Source of the DNA: JAKVBH01 sp049800955
Lineage (GTDB): Bacteria > Pseudomonadota > Alphaproteobacteria > Rhodobacterales > Rhodobacteraceae
Direction of reading: 5' to 3'
Assembly (NCBI RefSeq): GCF_049800955.1
Contig: NZ_JBNAGA010000002.1
Location: 124,001-188,000 of the forward strand
DNA: 64,000 nucleotides
Shown: positions 8,227 to 17,714 of the stretch, one piece after another
Layout of the letters: each line of letters starts with the position of its first letter
How positions within the stretch are numbered: the first letter of the stretch is position 1
Notes under the pieces: generated by a model
Database searches by the model: none
The model's input: only the letters and a program-made list of their open reading frames with translations
Told to the model about the DNA's origin: nothing
Position numbers and translations under genes: made by a program

Positions 8227-9042
8227 TTACTTGATCAGCGGCACGCCCGTGGCGCTTTGCAGCCATTCCGCCTCAATCGCGGCCAGTTGCCCGCTGTCCT
8301 TGAGGCTCGTGAGAGCCGCGTCGATGCATTCCTTGAGCGGGTTGCCCTCTTCCATCAGCATGCCGAACTCGTCGGGGTTCTCCTCGCGATCTGCCGGGAA
8401 CTGACCCACAACGCTGGCGCCTTCGATCATGACGGCACTCAGGAACAGCGCCGTCGGCAGGTCAAAAAGTGCTGCATCAATCTGGCGGGCGCTCATGGCG
8501 GCGTTGATATCGGCATTGTCACCGTAGAGCAGGAGATCCTGCGTCGGTTGGATCGTCTCGGTCAGCTTCGGCACAGCCGTCGTCGTGCCCACGGCGCCCC
8601 ATTTCAACTCGCGTAGAGCCTCCAACGTAGCCTCTGTCTCAACGCCGGGCGCCAACAGAACGGCCATCGGTGCCGCGTAATAGGCCTCGGAGAAATCAAC
8701 CACCTGATCACGCTCGGGCGTGATGGAATATTGCTGCATGTTGACGTCGAAATTCTTCGGCCCCGGCTGGATCGCCTCGTCAAAGCTGGAGCGGACCCAG
8801 ACGACATTCTCCGCCTCGATCCCCATCTCGGCAGCCACCGCATAGGCCACAGCCGCTTCAAACCCTTTGCCGCTCTCGGGCGCATCATCCATCACCCAGG
8901 GGTAGTAGGCCGGATTGCCCGTGGCGATGGTGAGCTTGCCCTCTTCGAGCGTCTTGCCCTCATAGCACAGGTGGCCGCCTGCAAGGGCGGTTGTGGCGCT
9001 GAAGGCAAAGGCGAGTGCGGTTACTGTGGTTGTCTTGATCAT
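8227..9042 (-). CDS. Amino-acid ABC transporter, periplasmic substrate-binding protein
   Basis: Family 3 solute-binding protein, 271 residues, capturing the substrate in the periplasm for the adjacent permease and ATPase. The ATG at 9042 begins a signal peptide (MIKTTTVTALAFAFS, cleavage probably after TALA). The mature chain starts with the usual strand LTIATGNPAYYPWV and has the family segment QYSITPERDQVVDFSEAYY. A GAGG-type site precedes the chosen ATG. It is the first gene of the operon; the 189 bases upstream, shared with a divergent gene, should hold the promoter. Confidence 0.94.
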   Translation of the reverse strand: MIKTTTVTALAFAFSATTALAGGHLCYEGKTLEEGKLTIATGNPAYYPWVMDDAPESGKGFEAAVAYAVAAEMGIEAENVVWVRSSFDEAIQPGPKNFDVNMQQYSITPERDQVVDFSEAYYAAPMAVLLAPGVETEATLEALRELKWGAVGTTTAVPKLTETIQPTQDLLLYGDNADINAAMSARQIDAALFDLPTALFLSAVMIEGASVVGQFPADREENPDEFGMLMEEGNPLKECIDAALTSLKDSGQLAAIEAEWLQSATGVPLIK

Positions 9043-9231
9043 GGGCCTCTTGGCTCCTTTGATGTCATCCCTGATGTCGCGCGACATTATGGAGCGCGGG
9101 CGCGCACTGTCCAGCCTAGAAGCTCCCCCAGCTCAAGCCATCCGCCCGGTTTGCACAAAATCGCCCCAGAGGTGCCGCGCGGGAGCCAAATGCGCCCATC
9201 AGACTTCCCGCACGCGACCCGGAGGAGCCTC

Positions 9232-9801
9232 ATGAACACATTGCTGAGCTATGCCGCCCTCTTCGCCGGGCTCGTCTTTGTCTATGTGAGCCTGCCTGAG
9301 CCGCGCGATAAGGGGCCGTTGGAGACTGAAGCCTCAGAGACGCAGATGGTCGTGCGCGGGGCGCAATCGCGTTTTGAATACAGCCTCGGCGCGCGGCGGG
9401 AGATCTCGATCACCATGACGCTGGCCTCCCCGCCTCATGGCGCGCGCGAAAGCGGTGTGCTGCAGGCGGTGTCTTATTTCACGCCCAAAGCGCGCGATGC
9501 CTTCGTAGAAAAATACGGCCCGGGCAAGCCCTGCCCCGCGCCGTTTTATCGCCGCCATGCACAGCACAAGATGCTCTTTGCCGACACGCCCCAGATCGCC
9601 GAACGCCTGCGCGCGCTGCCCCAGGGCTCCATGCGTGACACCGGCAAATGGCATCAGGTGACGCTCACGGGCCGCTGCATCACCGATCTGGACTATGCCG
9701 AGATCCGGGACCAGCAGGTCGCCCTGCCCCGCGAGATGACGCGCCGCTGCATGTCATTCGTCGTGGAAGACTTCGAACTCAGCGCGCCGGGCGCAATCTA
9801 G
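9232..9801 (+). CDS. Hypothetical membrane-anchored protein
   Basis: A 189-residue protein I do not recognise. The ATG at 9232 has GGAGG 6 bases upstream. The N-terminus has one hydrophobic helix (about residues 4-20), which could be an uncleaved anchor. The rest is soluble, basic and probably periplasmic, with ISITMTLASPP, the segment GPGKPCPAPFYRR, and three cysteines in all. It is convergent with ftsK, with 3 bases between the stops. In related genomes lolA often follows ftsK; here this unrelated gene occupies that place on the other strand. Confidence 0.65.
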   Translation: MNTLLSYAALFAGLVFVYVSLPEPRDKGPLETEASETQMVVRGAQSRFEYSLGARREISITMTLASPPHGARESGVLQAVSYFTPKARDAFVEKYGPGKPCPAPFYRRHAQHKMLFADTPQIAERLRALPQGSMRDTGKWHQVTLTGRCITDLDYAEIRDQQVALPREMTRRCMSFVVEDFELSAPGAI

Positions 9802-9804
9802 GCT

Positions 9805-12800
9805 CTACTGCTCCGGGACGAGGATTTCACGCTTGCCCACATGGTTGGCCGCGGACACGACGCCTTGATCTTCCATCTGCTCCACAAGCCGCGCGGCCTT
9901 GTTGTAGCCAATGGCCAGCTTGCGCTGGATATAAGACGTCGAGCACTTTCGATCCCGGATGACGATGGCCACCGCCTGATCATAGAGCGCATCTTCGCCA
10001 TCCGTGTTGCCGCCCAGACCAAGGACAAGATCGATATCGCTTTCCTTGTCCTCATCGGGCCCTTCGACCACACCGCCGACATATTCGGGCGGACCGAAGG
10101 CCTTGAGATGGTTCACGATTTCCTCGACTTCCTCGTCAGAGACAAAAGGCCCATGGCACCGCGTGATCTTGGCGCCACCGGCCATGTAGAGCATGTCGCC
10201 CATGCCCAGAAGCTGCTCGGCGCCCATTTCACCAAGGATCGTGCGGCTGTCGATCTTGGAGGTCACCTGGAAGGAAATCCGCGTGGGGAAGTTGGCCTTG
10301 ATCGTGCCTGTGATGACATCGACGGACGGTCTTTGCGTGGCCATGATCAGGTGGATTCCGGAGGCCCGCGCCATCTGCGCCAGACGCTGGATACAGGCCT
10401 CGATCTCCTTGCCCGCGACCATCATGAGGTCCGCCATCTCATCGACGATCACGACGATGTAAGGCATCTTTTCGGGCGCGAATTCCTCGGTCTCAAAGAC
10501 GGGCTCGCCGGTCTCATCGTCAAACCCCGTCTGCACGGTGCGCGAGAACATCTCCTGCTTGGCCAGCGCATCAGCGACGCGGGAATTGTAGCCATCAATG
10601 TTGCGCACGCCCATCTTGGACATCTTGCGATAGCGTTCCTCCATCTCACCCACGACCCATTTGAGCGCGACCACGGCTTTCTTGGGGTCCGTCACAACGG
10701 GGGAAAGGAGATGCGGAATCCCGTCATAGACGCTGAGTTCCAGCATCTTGGGATCAATCATCACCATACGCAGATCCTCGGGCGTGAGCTTGTAGAGCAG
10801 CGACAGGATCATCGTGTTGATCGCCACGGATTTACCCGAGCCGGTCGTCCCGGCAATCAGCAGGTGAGGCATCTTGGCGAGGTTGGCCACAACCGGATCG
10901 CCACCAATATCCTTGCCCAGCGCGAGGGGCAGTTTCTGGTTGCCATCGCCATAATCGCGCGTCGAAAGGATTTCGCGGAAGCTCACCATCTCGCGCTTGT
11001 CATTGGGCAGTTCGATCCCGATGACCGACCGGCCCGGCACGGTCGAAACCCGGGCAGAGAGTGCGGACATGGAGCGCGCAATGTCATCAGAGAGACCAAT
11101 CACGCGCGACGCCTTGAGGCCCGGCGCAGGCTCCAGCTCATACATCGTCACAACCGGACCCGGACGCACCGAGACAATCTCACCTTTTACCCCGTAGTCA
11201 TCGAGCACACTTTCGAGCATGCGCGCATTTTCCTCGAGCGCCTCATCAGACAGGTGATGACGTTCGACCGTGGCGGGATCAGACAAAAGCGCCAGCGGCG
11301 GCAAATCGTAGTCGGCCTTGGTATCGTCAAAGGAGAAGGACGGCTGCGCCTCCGCCTTGGCCCGGCTTGAAGGCTGCACGGGCTTGCGTGTCGGCTGTTG
11401 GACGACCTTCTTGGGCGCAGGTGTCGTGACGCGTGCCTCCATCGGCGCGGCGGGTGGAACAGCCGCGGCATCTGCTGCGGGTACGTCCATGGACGGTGCG
11501 TCCCAGACCGCATCGTGCACCTGATGATCCACGTCCACTTCTGCCGCTGGTGCCACGGCAGCCTCAACCGGCACATCCATAACAGGCACAGATGCTGTCA
11601 GGGGCGCAGTCATGGGTGCAGTCAGAGGCGGCTCGGGCGGCAGGGCCGCGCCCGCAGACAGCGGCGGTTCCGGGGGCAGGCCCACGGATTGGCTAACGGG
11701 TTGGCTTGTGTCCAGGACCAGCGGCTGTGGACCACGGCCCCGCCCTTTCGTCAAAGGTGCGACTGTCTCAATCTTGGCATTTTGCTGACCGGGCACCGGC
11801 GCGCGGCGCACACGATCCTTGATGGCGCCTGCGATCTTGGCGCGGATGCGATCATCGCTCGGCATATCTGCATCGCCTGCGAATGTCGGCTGCTCCACAA
11901 GCTCCGGCTCAGGCATCGCCTGTTCAGGCCGACGGATGAGCGATGGCACCATTGACAGGATCGACGGCTTGGCCTGTGGTGCAGGCTCGGCGACAAATCC
12001 CGCATCCGCCTGAGGCGCCGCAGGTGCAATCGGAGCGGCCTTTTGGGCTGCGGCCTCGGCGGCAAGCTGATTGGCCTCCCATGTCGCGGCCTCTGCGCGT
12101 TCCTGCGCGCGGGCTTCACGCCGTTGGACCTGTTTCGCCTGCAAGGCGCGCGCCGTTGAGACCGCGCCCGTCGCACTCCGGCCCAGAACATTCATCAATG
12201 TCGCATAGGCCAGGATCAGCCCGACCATCAGGAAGCGCCCGATCCGACGCAGCTCAGGCATGGTAAAGCCCAGCACGAATACACCTGTGACCAGCACGAG
12301 AACAGCCATCAGGAACGACGCGAGTTTTGTCGTCAGCGCCGCACCAACAGGCAAGCCCGTGAGCAACGCGCCCAACACCGTATCCCCGAAGAGACCACCC
12401 AGACCAAAGCTGTGGGACCACCCTGCACCGGGCACAAGCGTCGCGGCATAAATCGCAGCCAGCGCAATCACGATCGGCGCAAAGACGATACGCCCGACAA
12501 TGCGCTCGCTTCCCTGATGCAGCGCAAAGCGCAAACCCCAGACCAGCGCCACGGCAGCAAAGCCCCAGGAGGCATATCCCACGATCATCATGACCGGCGC
12601 GGCAATCGCAGCACCCAGCCGACCCATCCAGTTCTGAACAGGCGCATCGGTTGCGCTCATCCAGCTGGGATCTTCGGCGGCGTAGGACAGAACCATCGCT
12701 CCGATGGCCAGCCCCAGAAGCACCAGAACGATACCAAAAAGCTCACGGCCTCTTTTCTCAACCGCCGCAGCGGTATCACTGTCCAAAAGCGGGTCACGTC

Positions 12801-12819
12801 CTCGGGCGGGATAAGCCAT
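9805..12819 (-). CDS. ftsK: DNA translocase FtsK
   Basis: Septal DNA translocase linking chromosome segregation to division; 1004 residues. The N-terminal third has about four transmembrane helices (roughly residues 35-215). A long low-complexity linker rich in Pro, Ala, Val and Glu follows, then the RecA-like motor with Walker A GTTGSGKS (657-664) and Walker B VVIVDE (about 789-794), and the C-terminal gamma winged-helix domain (YDQAVAIVIRDRKCSTSYIQ onward), which reads KOPS sites in characterised FtsK. The ATG at 12819 is chosen because the conserved cytoplasmic start MAYPARGRDPLLDSD begins there, with GAGAGG upstream. It lies 7 bases after the aminotransferase gene, so co-transcription is likely. 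Confidence 0.96.
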   Translation of the reverse strand: MAYPARGRDPLLDSDTAAAVEKRGRELFGIVLVLLGLAIGAMVLSYAAEDPSWMSATDAPVQNWMGRLGAAIAAPVMMIVGYASWGFAAVALVWGLRFALHQGSERIVGRIVFAPIVIALAAIYAATLVPGAGWSHSFGLGGLFGDTVLGALLTGLPVGAALTTKLASFLMAVLVLVTGVFVLGFTMPELRRIGRFLMVGLILAYATLMNVLGRSATGAVSTARALQAKQVQRREARAQERAEAATWEANQLAAEAAAQKAAPIAPAAPQADAGFVAEPAPQAKPSILSMVPSLIRRPEQAMPEPELVEQPTFAGDADMPSDDRIRAKIAGAIKDRVRRAPVPGQQNAKIETVAPLTKGRGRGPQPLVLDTSQPVSQSVGLPPEPPLSAGAALPPEPPLTAPMTAPLTASVPVMDVPVEAAVAPAAEVDVDHQVHDAVWDAPSMDVPAADAAAVPPAAPMEARVTTPAPKKVVQQPTRKPVQPSSRAKAEAQPSFSFDDTKADYDLPPLALLSDPATVERHHLSDEALEENARMLESVLDDYGVKGEIVSVRPGPVVTMYELEPAPGLKASRVIGLSDDIARSMSALSARVSTVPGRSVIGIELPNDKREMVSFREILSTRDYGDGNQKLPLALGKDIGGDPVVANLAKMPHLLIAGTTGSGKSVAINTMILSLLYKLTPEDLRMVMIDPKMLELSVYDGIPHLLSPVVTDPKKAVVALKWVVGEMEERYRKMSKMGVRNIDGYNSRVADALAKQEMFSRTVQTGFDDETGEPVFETEEFAPEKMPYIVVIVDEMADLMMVAGKEIEACIQRLAQMARASGIHLIMATQRPSVDVITGTIKANFPTRISFQVTSKIDSRTILGEMGAEQLLGMGDMLYMAGGAKITRCHGPFVSDEEVEEIVNHLKAFGPPEYVGGVVEGPDEDKESDIDLVLGLGGNTDGEDALYDQAVAIVIRDRKCSTSYIQRKLAIGYNKAARLVEQMEDQGVVSAANHVGKREILVPEQ

Positions 12820-12826
12820 TTTGCTC

Positions 12827-14026
12827 TTACCTCTCATACTTTTGAAGCACATCACGCAAGCGGGTCAGGCCACGCGCGCACTCTTCTTTTGGGGCGACCA
12901 GAGCCACCCGGATATAGGATTTGCCCGGGCTCTCGCCCGATACGCTGCGCGACAGGTAATCCCCAGGCAGGACGCGCACGGCGGCCTCTTGCCAGGCCCA
13001 CAGCGCGGCCTGTTCCCCGTCTTCGACAGGCAACCACAGAAAGAAGCCGGCTTGCGGGCTCTGATAGCCCGGGTAGCTCGCGAATATCTCATCGGCCAGG
13101 GCGTATTTCTCGCGATAAAGCGCACGATTGTCTTCGACATGGGCCTCATCCGCCCAAACAGCTTCCGAGACGCGCTGGATCGGCAGCGGCAAGGGCGTTC
13201 CGGCATAGGCGCGTAATTGTTTGATGCGCGCGATGCTCTCGGGCCCTCCGGCCACGAAGCCCGACCGGAGCCCCGGCAGGTTCGAGCGTTTGGAAAGCGA
13301 ATGAAAAATCACGACCCGCTCTGGATCCGCGCCGAGCTTTGTCGCGACTTCCAGCGCGCCCGCAGGCGGCGTGTCCCGGTAGATCTCGGAATAGCATTCA
13401 TCCGCAAGAATTTTGAAATCGTGCTTTTCCGCCAAGGCAATCAACGCCGCCCAATAGGCCTCATCAGCCACAGCCCCCTGCGGGTTCGCGGGCGAACAGA
13501 TGTAGGCCATGGCCACACGGTCCAAAAGCTCCGGCGAGAGCGACAGGTAGTCCGGCAGATGGCCCGAGGCCTGCGTCGCAGGTACAAAGACCGGCTCGGC
13601 ATTCACCGACATCGTGGCGATCATATAGACCTGATAGAACGGATTGGGCATCAGGATCACCGGATGCTGACCGTTCTTCAACTCCGGGCACAGCGCCATC
13701 GTGACATTGTAGAGCCCTTCGCGCGTCCCGTTGAGCGCCATGATCTGACGGTCAGCGTCCAGCGTCACGCCGTAGCGCCGCGCCACCCAATCAGCGATGG
13801 CAGATCTCAACTCCGGCGTGCCGTCATTGGGGGGATATTTGGCAAAGCCCGCAACCTCGGCGGCCAACACCTGCGCAACGCTCTCCGGGAAAGGATGGCG
13901 CGGCTCGCCAATGGTCATGTTGACGATGTCATCTGCATAGGCAGGCGCGGGATCATGCACGTCCAAAAGAGCGCGCAGACGCGGGAACGCATAAGCCGGT
14001 AGGTTCGAAAACCGCTCGGGGAACAT
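12827..14026 (-). CDS. Pyridoxal-phosphate aminotransferase, DapC-like
   Basis: Class I/II aminotransferase of 399 residues, cytosolic. The PLP lysine is K246 in FHSLSKRSNLPGLRSGF, a context typical of DapC-type succinyldiaminopimelate aminotransferases. CSPANPQG and LADECYSEIYRD supply the other cofactor contacts. The ATG at 14026, with TGAGG upstream, is preferred to a TTG one codon earlier. A role in the lysine/diaminopimelate pathway is inferred from these motifs and would fit the presence of dapA and dapB elsewhere in the window, but related enzymes use other amino acids. It precedes ftsK by 7 bases. Confidence 0.85.
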   Translation of the reverse strand: MFPERFSNLPAYAFPRLRALLDVHDPAPAYADDIVNMTIGEPRHPFPESVAQVLAAEVAGFAKYPPNDGTPELRSAIADWVARRYGVTLDADRQIMALNGTREGLYNVTMALCPELKNGQHPVILMPNPFYQVYMIATMSVNAEPVFVPATQASGHLPDYLSLSPELLDRVAMAYICSPANPQGAVADEAYWAALIALAEKHDFKILADECYSEIYRDTPPAGALEVATKLGADPERVVIFHSLSKRSNLPGLRSGFVAGGPESIARIKQLRAYAGTPLPLPIQRVSEAVWADEAHVEDNRALYREKYALADEIFASYPGYQSPQAGFFLWLPVEDGEQAALWAWQEAAVRVLPGDYLSRSVSGESPGKSYIRVALVAPKEECARGLTRLRDVLQKYER

Positions 14027-14225
14027 CAAAACTGCCTCATGGGTTCGGGATCATTAGCGTCCCGTTTGACAGGCAAGATAGCTAGGGCATTGCGCGCCGT
14101 CCAGAAAAAGGCGCGTCGGCTCAGGCTTTTGTGGCTTTTGCGCCGCGCCGTGACTCAAGCGATTGCGGCTGGCCGCGTTCCCGCCAGCACAGGATGTGTG
14201 TCAGGCCAAGTCTCGCGCTCGAAAA

Positions 14226-14257
14226 CAGGCCAGCAATCAGGCCAGAAATCAGGCCAG
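14226..14257. repeat. Three 12-bp tandem units at amidase stop
   Basis: CAGGCCAG occurs three times at an exact 12-base period (14226, 14238, 14250). The amidase stop codon lies in the unit at 14249-14251, and the next unit repeats TGA in the same frame, giving a double stop. The remaining bases up to the aminotransferase gene show no gene I can support. Confidence 0.5.
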
Positions 14258-15568
14258 CGCCTGCTCCACCGCTGCCCCCAAACGCAACAGCGCCGCTTCG
14301 CCCCGCGCCCGCCCCAGAACCTGCAAGCCGCAAGACCGCTCGCTTGTCGGCAGCGACAGGGCGCACAGCCCCATCAAGTTGCCCACCCGGGTGTTGCGCA
14401 GGGCCAACAGGTTGGAGCGCACGTAATAGTCGCTGTCCGTTTGCAGCCGCGCCTTGTTGGGGGGAACGATCGCCGCCGTCGGCGTTAGAACCGCGTGGAA
14501 GGGCGCCACGGCGTCCGCCCATGCAGCGCGAGCTTGATCTACCGTTTGCCATGCGGCCACATAGTCCGCTGCGTTTTGATCCTTGCCCGCGCGGAAGCGG
14601 TTCAGGATTTCGGGGAACATCTTGTCGGGATTTGCCTCAATCTCTTTGCCCCAGGTTCCATAGGCCTCGGATGTAAAGAGAATGCCTGACAGGGCCATGG
14701 GCGCTGCAAGCTCAGGCACGTCGATCTCCGTGATCTGCGCACCTGCGTCCTGCAGTCGGGCCAGCGCTTCGGCAAACGCGGCTGCGGGGCGCTCTTCGAT
14801 ATCGTCTTGCACGATGGTGTCGAGAACGGCGAAATGGACTCCCTTGAGCGATACCCCCTTGAGATCCGGCGCAGCGCCCCCGCCCATGGCCGCGTGCAAA
14901 AGCGCGGCATCCTCGACGGAGCGCGCAAGCGGGCCCACCGTGTCAAACTGCGCGCAGAGCGGCACCACGCCTTCAAGGCTGAGTGCGCCGGAGGTTGTTT
15001 TGAGGCCCACGAGATCGTTCCAGGCCGACGGGATACGCACGGAGCCACCCGTGTCCGAACCGATCCCTGCAGACGCCGTGCCAAAGGCCACCGACGCGGC
15101 AGCCCCCGAGGAGGACCCGCCCGGAACCGCGCCGTCATCATTGATGTTGGGCGGCGTGCCCGTCATCGGGTTGAGGCCCAGCCCGGAGAACGCCAATTCG
15201 CTCATATGGGTCTTGCCCAAACAGACAAGGCCTTGAGCGGTCGCGGCGCGCAGCACCTCCGCATCCCGCTCCGGCACCCGGCCTTCAAGCAGCTTGCTGC
15301 CGGCTTCTGTCGCGTCTCCGGCCGTATCGAAAAGGTCTTTCCAGGAGATCGGCACACCGTCAAGCGGCCCAACCCTGCGATTTTCACGCGCGCGCCGTGC
15401 GGCGGCTTCGGCTTCGCGCCGGGCGCGGGCCTCGGTCAGGCGCGCATAGATGTCCCCGCGGGGACGGGCTTTCTCAAGGTAAGCATCTGTTAACGCTTGC
15501 GGATCCAGCTCACCGCGGCCAATGGCACGGCCCTGTTCTGCTGCTGTTTTTGTGAGCCAATCCTGCAT
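14249..15568 (-). CDS. Amidase (amidase signature family)
   Basis: Amidase-signature hydrolase of 439 residues, cytosolic, cleaving C-N amide bonds; the substrate is unknown. The Ser-cisSer-Lys triad is complete: Lys77 in ISWKDLF, the cis-Ser in GGSSSGAAAS (about 150-159) and the nucleophile Ser176 in GSDTGGSVRIPS. It lacks the extra features of GatA-specific neighbours, and no gatB or gatC is nearby, so a tRNA-dependent role is unlikely. The ATG at 15568 has GAGGGAGA upstream. It is divergent from the UbiH-family gene, with 82 bases between the start codons. Confidence 0.88.
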   Translation of the reverse strand: MQDWLTKTAAEQGRAIGRGELDPQALTDAYLEKARPRGDIYARLTEARARREAEAAARRARENRRVGPLDGVPISWKDLFDTAGDATEAGSKLLEGRVPERDAEVLRAATAQGLVCLGKTHMSELAFSGLGLNPMTGTPPNINDDGAVPGGSSSGAAASVAFGTASAGIGSDTGGSVRIPSAWNDLVGLKTTSGALSLEGVVPLCAQFDTVGPLARSVEDAALLHAAMGGGAAPDLKGVSLKGVHFAVLDTIVQDDIEERPAAAFAEALARLQDAGAQITEIDVPELAAPMALSGILFTSEAYGTWGKEIEANPDKMFPEILNRFRAGKDQNAADYVAAWQTVDQARAAWADAVAPFHAVLTPTAAIVPPNKARLQTDSDYYVRSNLLALRNTRVGNLMGLCALSLPTSERSCGLQVLGRARGEAALLRLGAAVEQALA

Positions 15569-15650
15569 GTCGATCTCCCTCGTCAGGCTTTTGACGGTAG
15601 CGTCAGCGAAGCGCATGGACAATCCCGCTCGACCCGCCATATCCAGAAGT

Positions 15651-16874
15651 ATGAACTTTGACAGCGATCTCCTCATCGTCGGCGGCGGGCTCAATGGTCC
15701 GACGCTTGCTCTGGCCGCCGCACAAGTGGGGCTGAGCTCGACCATTATCGACGCCCTGCCCCCCGAAACACAGGACGCGCCCGGCTTTGACGGACGCTCC
15801 TATGCCTTGGCGCTCGCCTCGCAAAAGCTCCTTGAGGCGCTGGGGCTTTGGGACGGTCTGGAGGCGCAAGCCCAACCGATGCTTGAGATCAAGGTCACCG
15901 ATGGGCGCGCAGGCGAAGGCCCTGCGCCTTTCTTCATGCATTTTGACCATGCCGAGATCGAGGAAGGCCCCATGGGGTTCATGGTCGAGGATCGTCACCT
16001 GCGCGCAGCGCTTCTGGCCGCCACGCGGGCCGACCCGGCCATCTCACGCGTTCAGGACAGGGTCGTGGCGCAGTCGACGGATCACCTGGGCGTAGAGGTC
16101 ACCCTTGCCTCCGGCAAGACGCTGCGCGGACGCCTGCTGATCGGGTGTGACGGACGGCAGAGCGGGACCGCCGAGCGCGCGGGCATCCGGCGCACGGGAT
16201 GGGACTACGGACAGACCGCTTTGGTCTGCGCCATCGCCCATGAGCGGCCCCATCACGGTATTGCGCATCAATTCTTCATGCCGCCCGGACCGCTGGCCAT
16301 CCTGCCGCTCACAGGCAATCGCTCCTCAATCGTGTGGTCCGAAACCCATGCAAATGCGGCCGCTATTCAAGCGCTGTCCGATGAGGATTACCTGACGGTG
16401 CTGCGCCCACGTTTTGGCGATTTTCTGGGCGAGATCGCCTTGGGCGGCGCACGATATACCTACCCGCTCAACCTGACGGTCGCGCAGCGCTTTATCGCGG
16501 AACGTCTGGCCCTCGTCGGCGATGCGGCCCATGGGGTGCATCCCATCGCGGGTCAGGGGCTGAACGCGGGATTTCGCGATATCGGCGCCTTGATCGAAGT
16601 GCTGTCGGACGCGCGCAAACGCGGTGAAGACATCGCCGCGCCACTGGTGCTTGAGCGTTACGCGCAATGGCGCGGCTTTGATGTGGCGACGCTGGCCATG
16701 GCGACGGATACGTTCAACAAGCTGTTTTCCAACGATAATCCCGTGCTGCGCGGTATACGCGATCTGGGCCTGGGCGTTGTGAATGCCGTGCCTGCCTTCC
16801 GACGCAGCTTCATTCGGGAAGCCGCCGGATTGACCGGCGACGTGCCGAAATTGCTCAAAGGCCAACCGCTCTAG
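15651..16874 (+). CDS. ubiH: UbiH/UbiF/COQ6-family FAD-dependent hydroxylase
   Basis: Flavin monooxygenase of 407 residues of the type that hydroxylates the ubiquinone ring during biosynthesis. The N-terminal Rossmann motif GGGLNG is at 11-16, the conserved DG of GCDGRQSGTAERAG follows in the middle, and the flavin-binding GDAAHGVHPIAGQGLNAGFRD lies in the C-terminal third. Which ring position it acts on cannot be read from sequence; alphaproteobacteria use several related enzymes (UbiH, UbiF, UbiL, UbiM), so the symbol is provisional. The ATG at 15651 begins the Rossmann strand directly. Confidence 0.87.
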   Translation: MNFDSDLLIVGGGLNGPTLALAAAQVGLSSTIIDALPPETQDAPGFDGRSYALALASQKLLEALGLWDGLEAQAQPMLEIKVTDGRAGEGPAPFFMHFDHAEIEEGPMGFMVEDRHLRAALLAATRADPAISRVQDRVVAQSTDHLGVEVTLASGKTLRGRLLIGCDGRQSGTAERAGIRRTGWDYGQTALVCAIAHERPHHGIAHQFFMPPGPLAILPLTGNRSSIVWSETHANAAAIQALSDEDYLTVLRPRFGDFLGEIALGGARYTYPLNLTVAQRFIAERLALVGDAAHGVHPIAGQGLNAGFRDIGALIEVLSDARKRGEDIAAPLVLERYAQWRGFDVATLAMATDTFNKLFSNDNPVLRGIRDLGLGVVNAVPAFRRSFIREAAGLTGDVPKLLKGQPL

Positions 16875-17019
16875 CGGGCGGTGGCGCTCAGCACACAAGC
16901 GCTTTTCCAAGTCACTTCGACCTTGTGACGACCGCTCTCCACGCGGGGCGTAACGGCTGTCTGTTTACGCTGACACCCGGCTGTAAGTTGACTCACTTCG
17001 TGGGCCGCATTAACTCAAG

Positions 17020-17035
17020 TTAACAAATTATTAAC
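17020..17035 (+). promoter_or_regulatory. CtrA-like box TTAA-N7-TTAAC
   Basis: TTAA, seven bases, TTAAC lies 22 bases before the ATG of the VPLPA-CTERM gene. A further TTAA half-site sits 6 bases upstream of the first. It matches the CtrA consensus; the placement suggests control of this gene, which is inference. Confidence 0.4.
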
Positions 17036-17057
17036 GAGACATCGCAGCGTGAGTATT

Positions 17058-17714
17058 ATGGTCCAGCGTTCCAACGTCTTTCGTTCCGGATTTATCCCTT
17101 TCACATTCGCTTTGTGCACGGCCGCTTTTGCCCAGACGGCGCACGCCAGCACAATCTTGCACGACATTGAGGTACGCCAGGAAGGTGCGACCCGCGTCGA
17201 TCAGGTTCTCGAATATGACCCCGAGACGTTCGAGCCGCGCTTTCGCGAAGTCACGGTTGGCCCCGGGCCCATAACCATCTCGTGGAAAGGGCGCGATCTG
17301 AATGACGATGGCATTCTGACGATGACCGATTGCAACGAAGGCAAAAACGACTGCGTCTCCGAAATTTCTTACTTCTTTGCGACAGGTATCTACTCGGGCG
17401 GCGCTTGGAGCATCACTCCGAACTACCGCAAAAGCATGACCTATGATCTGACAACTGGCGCGTTCGAGATGTGGTCCGAGCGGTTTGGCGACTTGCGAAC
17501 CACCTTCACGGCCTCATGGGACGGCACAACAGGCGCAAGCTCCTTTGACGAAGACACTATGGATGGTGGCCTCAGTCTGGGCAGCTCCTCCGGTGCGTTC
17601 CAATTCGTACGCGGCGGGCCCACGACCGCCCCGGTGCCGCTGCCTGCGTCTGTTCTGGCTTTGATGGCGGGTCTCGGTGCTCTGGGATGGGCTGCGCGGC
17701 GCCGTCAAGCTTAG
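17058..17714 (+). CDS. VPLPA-CTERM sorting domain-containing protein
   Basis: A 218-residue exported protein. The N-terminal signal peptide (hydrophobic SGFIPFTFALCTAAFA, cleavage probably after AHA) is followed by a beta-rich domain of unknown function and a C-terminal tripartite sorting signal: VPLPASVLAL, a hydrophobic helix, then RRRQA. This is the VPLPA-CTERM signal, which in other bacteria is processed by a dedicated exosortase; no exosortase gene is in the window. ATG 17058 is chosen over GTG 17049. A CtrA-like box precedes the gene. Its last 4 bases overlap the convergent zapE gene. Confidence 0.85.
   Translation: MVQRSNVFRSGFIPFTFALCTAAFAQTAHASTILHDIEVRQEGATRVDQVLEYDPETFEPRFREVTVGPGPITISWKGRDLNDDGILTMTDCNEGKNDCVSEISYFFATGIYSGGAWSITPNYRKSMTYDLTTGAFEMWSERFGDLRTTFTASWDGTTGASSFDEDTMDGGLSLGSSSGAFQFVRGGPTTAPVPLPASVLALMAGLGALGWAARRRQA

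Noticed and set aside
9841..11370. A 509-codon open frame antisense to ftsK
   Set aside because: It mirrors the conserved FtsK motor in another frame and shows no family features of its own.
14121..14552. A 143-codon minus frame between the amidase and aminotransferase genes
   Set aside because: Two thirds of it overlap the amidase in another frame, and the remaining tail is short and basic with no family or ribosome site.
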